The notes under the pieces are model-generated. The model worked only from the letters and a program-made list of their open reading frames with translations, was not told the origin of the DNA and made no database searches. Below are positions 57,139 through 64,000 of a stretch of 64,000 bases of DNA, piece by piece. How positions within the stretch are numbered: the stretch's first letter is position 1; each line of letters begins with the position of its first letter. The DNA is from Camellia lanceoleosa (taxonomy: Eukaryota > Streptophyta > Magnoliopsida > Ericales > Theaceae), in contig CM045761.1 in assembly GCA_025200525.1 (NCBI GenBank), positions 76,537,551-76,601,550 on the forward strand, written 5' to 3'. A program made the translations under genes and the position numbers.

Positions 57139-58836
57139 GTGCCTTTGGTTTATTGCTTAAATCAGACTTTCAAAATTTTGATGAAAGCGACGAGGACGAA
57201 ATTCCTCCGGCTTTTACAACGACTAATTGAACAAGAGCAAGAGAGGTTTGTTAAACCTTTAATTGATGAAATCAACACTGTGAATATTGGTACTGAGAAG
57301 GACCCGCGGCTGGTCCAGATCGGGTCCACGTTGTCCTCAGAGGAACGCGAGCGCTTAGTCGCTTTGTTAAAAGATTTCAAAGATGTTTTCGCGTGGTCCT
57401 ACGAAGACATGCCTGGAATCGATCCTGAGATTGTACAGCACCGGATCCCTCTTGACCCCGAGGCCCGACCTGTCAAACAGAAGCTCAGAAGGATTCGCCC
57501 TGACTGGGCCATTAAGATCAAGGAAGAGGTCACCAAGCAGATTGACGCAGGCTTCCTATTGGTATCCGAATACCCAACTTGGTTGGCCAATATTGTTCCA
57601 GTGCCGAAGAAGGATGGCAGAATCCGGGTATGTGTGGATTTCAGGGATTTGAACAGAGCCAGTCCGAAGGATGACTTTCCCTTGCCACATATTGACGAGT
57701 TGGTAGATTTCACAGCGGGGCATGCTTTGCTTTCGTTCATGGATGGCTTTTCAGGTTATAATCAGATAGTGATGGCACCCGAAGACCGGGAGAAGACTGC
57801 TTTTACCACCCCGTGGGGTACATATTGTTATAGAGTAATGCCGTTTGGGTTGAAGAATGCTGGGGCTACATATCAACGGGCTGCAACCACGATATTACAT
57901 GATATGATCCATAAAGAGGTCGAGGTGTATGTGGACGACATGATTGTCAAGTCCAAAGAAAGAGAGGGCCACTACACCGCCTTGCAAAAGTTTTTTCAAA
58001 GGATCAGAATTTAATTGCGGTTGAATCCGCAGAAATGTACGTTTGGTGTTACAGCGGGAAAAATGCTGGGATTTCTGATTACACAAAGGGGCATTGAAGT
58101 CGACCCTTCCAAAATCAAGGCCATCTTAGAAATGCCACCACCAATGACTGAAAAGGAGGTGCGAGGCTTTCTGGGTAAAGTGCAATTCATAAGACGGTTT
58201 ATCTCTAAACTAACCTTGACTTGTGAACCACTTTTTGGTCTCTTGAAGAAAGGAACGAAGTTCCATTGGGATGGCCGGTGCCAAGCTGCGTTTGAACAGA
58301 TTAAAGAGTATTTACAGAATCCGCCCGTATTGTCACCACCAAAGCCGGGGAAACCGTTGATATTGTATCTGTCAGTTGAGACCACAATGGGCTGTATGCT
58401 CGCACAAGAGTCGGAAGATAAAGTGGAAAGGGCCATCTACTATCTGAGCAAGAAGATGCTGGATTACGAGACCCGCTACACTCCGCTGGAGAGGGCTTGT
58501 CTAGCCTTGGTATGGGCTACTAGGAAGCTGCGTCACTACTTGTTAGCTCACTCTGTAATGTTGGTTTCACGACTTGATCCCATCAAATATCTTTTTGAGA
58601 AACCAGCACTTACGGGTAGGCTAGCTCGTTGGTTGCTGTTGCTCTCCGAATTTGATCTCAAGTATGTGACGCATAAGTCTCAGAAAGGAAGAGCAAAGGG
58701 CGAGTTCCTTGCCGACCACCTGGTTGAAGGGGATGAAGCAGTTGAGTACCTATACCCAGCTGAAAATATTCTGCACATCGAAGATGAAACTTGCACGATG
58801 TACTTTGACGGAGTCAAATCAATATGTGCAGGATAG
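57139..58836 (+). pseudogene. Tat reverse transcriptase and RNase H
   Basis: One frame runs from about 57200 to 58836 with a single stop (TAA at 58012-58014, between QRIRI and LRLNPQKCTFG). RT motifs: PVKQKLRRIRPDWA, IVPVPKKDGRIRVCVDFRDL, MDGFSGYNQI, VMPFGLKNAGATYQ and catalytic YVDD (57928-57939). RNase H follows: PLILYLSVETTMGCML, YTPLERACLALVWATRKLRH, GEFLADHLVEG. After 58836 an additional, badly broken RNase H-like region (to about 59200) begins with TMYFDG, as in Tat elements carrying a second RNase H. Confidence 0.87.
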
Positions 58837-59239
58837 GAGTGTTGTTGATAGCGCTGACGACTCCGTATCCCTTAGCATTCAAGCTCGGTTCAAAGTTTGA
58901 ACAATGAGGCAGTACGAGGCATGCATTGCGATGCTCGAAGCGCCCTAGAACTAGGGCAAGGCGTTTGGACGTTATCGGGGATTGAACTTAGTTGTGTCTC
59001 AAAGTAAAGGAGACCGGAAAGTCAAGGAGGAAAAGATGATAATTTACCACGGACCACTGGACTTGTTAGTTCCTCGGTTTGAAAAGCTAAGTTTCACTCA
59101 CCTAGTAAGAGAGAACAACAGTTCGCAGATTCACTAGCAACTCTATCTTCTATGATAGACATCCGTCGAACTGGATCGTCCGGTAATCATTGATCAAAAG
59201 TTTGCGCCAAAGATATGAGTCAATCTCGCCATAGAAGAA

Positions 59240-60636
59240 GTGCAAGATAACAACCCTTGGTATTACGACATATGGAACTTCTTGGAGAAGGAGACATATC
59301 CACTAGGGGCAAATGCCAAGGATAAAAGGGCAATTAGAAGAATGGTACATTGGGTTTATCATCTGCGGGGTAAATTATACAAAAGAGGTCATCCGGGAAT
59401 GCACAAGCTATGTGTGGAAGCTGAAGAATCAAAGCGCCTGATGGAGGCCATCCATGGAGGAGAATGTGGTGCACATGTAAATGGGGTGATGTTGGCACGA
59501 AAGAACCTCAGACAAGGCTACTACTGGTCTACCATGGAGGAAGATTGTATCGGTTTAGTTCGGCGATGCCACAAATGCGATTCACGCGAACCGCATGAAC
59601 ATCCCGCCATCAAAGTTATACAACATGACATCGCCATGGCCGTTCTCGGTTTGGGGAATCGGCGTGATTGAGCTGCATTCGAAGGGTCAAATGGACATGA
59701 ATATATCACGTAGCAATAGATTACTTCACAAAGTGGGTCGAGGCCCAGTCTTATGCAGTGTTGAAGGCTTCGCATGTCGCGAAGTTTATCAGAAACAACA
59801 TTATCTGCCGGTATGGGGTCCCGAATGAGATCATTTCGGACAATGGTTCTCACTTCAAGAAGGAAGTGATTGATTTGTTGGAGAAGTATAATGTCGCTTT
59901 TCATAAGTCGTCCACGTATCGGCCGCAGACCAACGGAGCAGTTGAGGCCGCCAACAAAAACATTAAACACATACTGCAGAAAATGGTAGAAACCTATCGG
60001 GACTGGCCAGACAAGTTGCCGTTCGCTCTGTGGGGCTACCGGACTTCAATTAGAACTTCGACTGGAGCAACCCCTTATTCACTGGTTTACGGAATGGAGG
60101 CCGTTCTACCAATCGAGATTGAGGTTCCATCATTGCGAGTATTGGCTGAGTGTCAGATAAAGGCGATTAGCGTGAGTAGGTTCGAGAACTCATGCTCTTC
60201 GATGAAAGGAAATTTGAAAGCACTGTACCATGTCCAAGGTTATCGGTAGAATCGCAGACTTTTAACAAGAAGGTTAAGTCGAGAATTTGAAGGAAGGAGA
60301 TTTGGTGCTCAAAGACAACGAACTCCCATCCGACCCAAGGGGCAAGTTCAGACCCAATTGGGTGGTCCTATATCATCAAGTCTATCACAGTCGGTGGAGC
60401 CGTGGTTACGATGGACCTAGATGGCCTAGAGTTCTCCCAACCGATCAACATGGACAAGTTGAAGAAATATCACTCGAGAGGCTCGCTGGGCGAAAACCGA
60501 AAAGGCGACCTAGGCAAAATTCAGAGCACAAAAAAAAATTTAGAAAATATAAAAAGCGAGCTCATAAGGTTGAAAACCATAAAGGCGGCCTTGGCAAAAG
60601 TTAGAGCGCAAAGGAGAGTGAAAATACTCGAGTGAA
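59240..60636 (+). pseudogene. Tat integrase
   Basis: The zinc-binding part (about 59240-59600) has WVYHLRGKLYKRG, HGGECGAHVNG and RRCHKC. A frameshifted middle leads to the core at about 59758-60249: FIRNNIICRYGVPNEIISDN, FHKSSTYRPQTNGAVEAANK and GYRTSIRTSTGATPYSLVYG, including the second Asp and the Glu of DDE. The C-terminal segment (about 60287-60520) reads EGDLVLKDNELPSDPRGKF. The first catalytic Asp lies in a frameshifted stretch (about 59640-59700) and is not clear. The gene is broken by three or more indels. Confidence 0.82.
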
Positions 60637-60639
60637 CCC

Positions 60640-61794
60640 AAGCTGAACTACGTGGGCTTGATTCCCATCATTGGGATCGTGAGGCAACTTCATCTGAAGT
60701 TGACCATAAACATTTTCCCCGACGGCTTTGTCCATTTGATCATCTGGTCATCTTTGTCCATCGGCATTCATCGCAATCTCGGTCGATGCTATTAGGACTA
60801 GGGGCAACTTTCCGTTGCCATGCGATCTTGTACTATTCAAACTAGGGGCAATTTTCCAATTGCGAGAATGCAGGGTTGTGCATCTTGACAAATTTGAGGC
60901 GTGTCGATTCGATCCATATCGAAAATGGTTTTGAAAAGTTTTAATGAAGATGACTTTGTTCAAATAAATCTTTTTACAACTAGGACCATTTCTAGACCAA
61001 AAGCGGAAATTTTTCGATTACCACAACCTTTAATTTCATTGATTTCAAGCGAGCTCTCTTGCTCTTGCATACAATTGAAGTTGCTTTTTATTACATTCAT
61101 AAAAAAACTTGAAAGCAGCGATAAAGCAATAAATCCGGCACGGTCAAATCAAATGTCCTGCGCCCCTCGGCTGGTCGAAGCCTCGGCGTAAAGTGGGCCC
61201 TTCTGTGCCTCTTCATTAAGCCAATCCAAGCACTCATCGGACAAAGTGCTGGCCCGAAAGTGGGAGGCGGGGCGAGTTCTCTCGTCCTCCATCTTTGTGG
61301 CATAAGACGGCCGTGCACCGAATCGAATCGTGGGATACTCTATCCCTTCGGTGGGCAGTCGATCATGACCAATGGCGCAAGATACGAAAGGGAAGTAGAA
61401 GACACGATGAGTCAAGCCAATCAATTGGATCCGGTGACGGGTCATCTTTGTAACTCATCATCGGAAGATTGAGCCAAGGGCACCGCCAACAATGCGGTCT
61501 GCGGACAAACTACACATCCATTCAAACCACCAACCCTCGTCAAGGCGTCAACGGGCATTACTGAAGAAATAGCCCTTGGTGAGTATGCAGGACAAGTCCA
61601 CGACCTTCAATTTATCCATTAACCACACACGGGAGGGATGAAAAATGAGAGAATAAAGAATAGAGATGTACGATGAGAGAAAAAAGTGAGAAAAAGGGTT
61701 TTGTGAGAAAAATCGAGCACGAGGGCGAGTGATGTGAGCAAATATAAAATGCAAAATGGGTGGGAAACATTACTGCGGTAATAGTGGACTCCTG
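60640..61794. other. Tat 3' region after integrase
   Basis: No protein family is recognised. Overlapping short frames occur on both strands at 61097-61472 with moderate GC content. They may belong to the antisense coding remnant described at 61795-62571. No polypurine tract or LTR start is seen here. Confidence 0.45.
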
Positions 61795-62571
61795 CTAATC
61801 GATCGTCTCTCGGCGATAAAAGGCGTCTAAGCCCAATAGAGTCTCGGCCGGGACCATGGCAATGCGGCTCTTGCCCTCTTTCAAACCTTGGGCAACTTCA
61901 ATCAGCAGGACCTTTGGCTCCTCCGGTCGGAGCGAAACGAAAAATGGGACAATATGCATAGACAAAGGCGTGCAGCGAAAACCTTGCCGGCGATGGTCGC
62001 CACGATCAGGTCTCGGAAAAGCAGCAGACCAAGCTCGGAACATCTAATGTCCCGTCACAAATCAAGAAACGAGCATCGGGTATTGAGCCCACACATTTGT
62101 CCTAAGGCTTGGGCATGGCCCAAAGCGAAGTTGAGGAGAATCTCCTCGTCATGAGATTCCATTAAAGCTTGGAAGTCTTGAAAGTGGGACACATCTCTTG
62201 CCGCTAAAGCTAAAGACATGTGTTCTGGATTCCAAAACCGTGCAGCGGCATGGAGGAATGAAAAATGCAGCGGAGTATGGCGCCAAAGTGAATAGTGCGT
62301 TTATGCCAAAAGCAGGAAATTGACTTTTAGAGCCATCCAAGTTGTTAATCAAGTTGCAAGATTTTGGGCAAGAAATGCTTCCATTTGGAGTAAATCGGTG
62401 TTGAAATGAAGAGAACCACGAAGTTGAGACCCTTTTGAAGAGGATAAGGTTGAGTGGAGGACACATGTCAACATTCTGTGGTGCGAGCAGATCTCTGACC
62501 GACGGCGTGATATATAGTGCCGACCGGCCATAATTTTGTGCCGACCGACCCAATAATGTGCCGATGACCAT
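61795..62571 (-). pseudogene. Antisense ORF remnant between pol and the expected 3' LTR
   Basis: On the minus strand two frames (62571-62149 and 62043-61795) are open for about 140 and 82 codons, separated by a frameshifted stretch. Extra ORFs, some antisense, between pol and the 3' LTR have been reported in Tat-lineage elements. The peptide (CRCTVLESRTHVFSF and EEPKVLLIEVAQGLKEG are parts) carries no motif I can name. It might be a degraded accessory gene or chance openings, so confidence is low. Confidence 0.35.
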
Positions 62572-63368
62572 TATCCTCGGCCGGTGACACTTTTGTTAAG
62601 CCGATGGTCTTCCTATTTCTTCCAAGCTTTTTATCTTTGAATATTGGGGAATTCCACCACTTCGGCATTCTCCGTTGATTGATTCCTTGAATCGCGTATT
62701 TGTTTATCGAATTGTTGCATATTTGCTTATCGAGTTGTATGTCACTCTCTTTAAGTCTTTGCTTTGTCTATCAAGTTGCACTTGCACTTGGCTAGTCTGT
62801 CGAGTCTTTGTTTTGCTTATCGAGTTGTAAGTTGGTTCACTACGGTTATTACGATCACGATGCCTGTTTTCAAACAACGGTTTCAATTTCATTCACATTG
62901 TCATGTGATGCCTTGCGATGCGATGCACACAAGTGCAATACCTTTTCAAGCAAATAGCCGTTTCATTTTAAGTCACGTGTTTTTGTAAAACTTCGCAATT
63001 TCAAGGAACATAAAACACACTGCACGAGGCGGTGCAATGTCTTAAACAACTAATGAAAAGGAATGTAAAGCAAAATCTTTGGGTTGAATGCGAGAACCTC
63101 CCTTCATAGTCGAGAACACCTCCTGCGCTCGTGCTGGTTTGGGCGTACAATCGACTCCTTCATCACTCAAAACGGTCTTGGAAAGTGCATACGGAATGTT
63201 AATGGATCTTGAGTTGAGTTCAAGCCACGACTTTTGTGGCGATGCTCGGAACATGTGAAGGGCGTTCCTTCTCGTATCCTTTTATATCTTGTGAGTTTCA
63301 AAAGAAGTCGTTTCAAATCATCTTGTGTTACAATATGTTGCATCTCAATATCATGTTTTAATATGCTC
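62572..63368. other. Tat 3' untranslated region before the minisatellite
   Basis: Contains repeated CTTATCGAGTTGTA/TATCAAGTTGCA motifs (about 62702-62830), a small local repeat. No gene is seen. GTGCCGACCGGC-type motifs at 62515-62560 echo the LTR (50867-50920). Confidence 0.5.
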
Positions 63369-64000
63369 AATTTCAATTACCTTCTATACACATTGCATTG
63401 TATCGTGCTTTGCTTCTTGACATGTGTTCAATTACCTTTTATACACATTGCATTGTATCGTGCTTTGCTTCTTGACATGTGTTCAATTACCTCTTATACA
63501 CATTGCATTGTATCGTGCTTTGCTTCTTGACATGTGTTCAATTACCTTTATACACATTGCATTGTATCGTGCTTTGCTTCTTGACATGTGTTCAATTACC
63601 TTTTATACACATTGCATTGTATCGTGCTTTGCTTCTTGACATGTGTTCAATTACCTCTTATACACATTGCATTGTATCGTGCTTTGCTTCTTGACATGTG
63701 TTCAATTACCTCTTATACACATTGCATTGTATCGTGCTTTGCTTCTTGACATGTGTTCAATTACCTTTATACACATTGCATTGTATCGTGCTTTGCTTCT
63801 TGACATGTGTTCAATTACCTCTTATACACATTGCATTGTATCGTGCTTTGCTTCTTGACATGTGTTCAATTACCTTTTATACACATTGCATTGTATCGTG
63901 CTTTGCTTCTTGACATGTGTTCAATTACCTTCTTTATACACATTGCATTGTATCGTGCTTTGCTTCTTGATATGTGTTCAATTACCTTACACATTGCTTT
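63369..64000 (+). repeat. About 55-bp minisatellite in the Tat 3' region
   Basis: About eleven head-to-tail units, each with TATACACATTGCATTGTATC, GTGCTTTGCTTCTTGACATG and TGTTCAATTACC. Periods are 53-57 bp and the variation is almost only in a T/C run (CTTTA, CTTTTA, CTCTTA). Units are near identical. Diverged precursors can be seen just upstream (63320-63368). The last unit is truncated and the array approaches the window end. Confidence 0.95.

Larger units (their letters stand above)
48397..64000 (+). mobile_element. Large Ty3/Tat-lineage retrotransposon, 3' end outside window
   Basis: Layout: 5' LTR about 48397-52048, primer site 52050, long leader, gag remnant, protease and G-patch ORF, RT-RNase H, integrase, then more than 3.3 kb of 3' non-pol sequence with an antisense ORF and a minisatellite. 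A gag with the YCAFHQQHGHDTDQCYRLRHE motif, the G-patch, great length and a long 3' region are Tat/Ogre-lineage traits. Many frameshifts make it non-autonomous today. No 3' LTR is found before 64000, so the element is over 15.6 kb. Confidence 0.85.

Noticed and set aside
63234..63913. Series of overlapping 70-98-codon frames with repeated peptides
   Set aside because: The minisatellite unit lacks stops in all frames, so the frames are artefacts of the repeat.
63369..64000. CRISPR-like regular repeats
   Set aside because: Units are directly adjacent with no unique spacers, and the context is a plant retrotransposon.

Overview
The window is nuclear DNA from a dicot-type flowering plant. It is AT-rich, its two host genes have GT-AG introns, and transposable elements fill most of the rest. 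I do not assign a species. Every element name below comes from motifs and repeat structure read by eye, not from a database search.

Region 1 (1-11.8 kb): AT-rich DNA with short duplications, then a complete class I formin gene on the + strand. It has four coding exons (4314-6244, 6339-6538, 6957-7201, 7809-8603) encoding 1056 residues. Downstream is a hAT-like non-autonomous element with a perfect 8-bp target duplication.

Region 2 (11.8-30.2 kb): a minus-strand gene, convergent with the formin, for a double-HotDog acyl-CoA thioesterase (five coding exons, 444 residues). Its first intron is about 13 kb. It holds a decayed Ty1/copia element that is itself hit by SINE-, MITE-, MULE- and LINE-type insertions. 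An RTE-type LINE splits the copia 3' LTR.

Region 3 (30.2-34.7 kb): AT-rich intergenic DNA with two related Harbinger-like MITEs and a 986-bp MULE-like element with a perfect 10-bp target duplication.

Region 4 (34.7-39.9 kb): a decayed endogenous pararetrovirus (Caulimoviridae-like). A tRNA-Met primer site, a movement-protein domain, a capsid/zinc-knuckle region and the start of a protease are visible. A reverse-oriented solo LTR interrupts it and a chromovirus cuts it off.

Region 5 (39.9-48.4 kb): a young Ty3 chromovirus with near-identical LTRs, a nearly complete gag-pol, a PBS and a PPT. Its LTR promoter carries a snRNA-type USE plus a TATA box. Its 3' LTR is interrupted at 48396.

Region 6 (48.4-64 kb and beyond): a very large Ty3/Tat-lineage element inserted in that 3' LTR. 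It has a roughly 3.65-kb 5' LTR, a degenerate gag, protease/G-patch, RT-RNase H and integrase, and an antisense ORF. A roughly 55-bp minisatellite in its 3' region runs off the window. No 3' LTR is visible.

Only two loci look like working host genes. The rest is a layered record of insertions: pararetrovirus, then chromovirus, then Tat element on the right, and copia, then MITEs/SINE/LINE inside the thioesterase intron.
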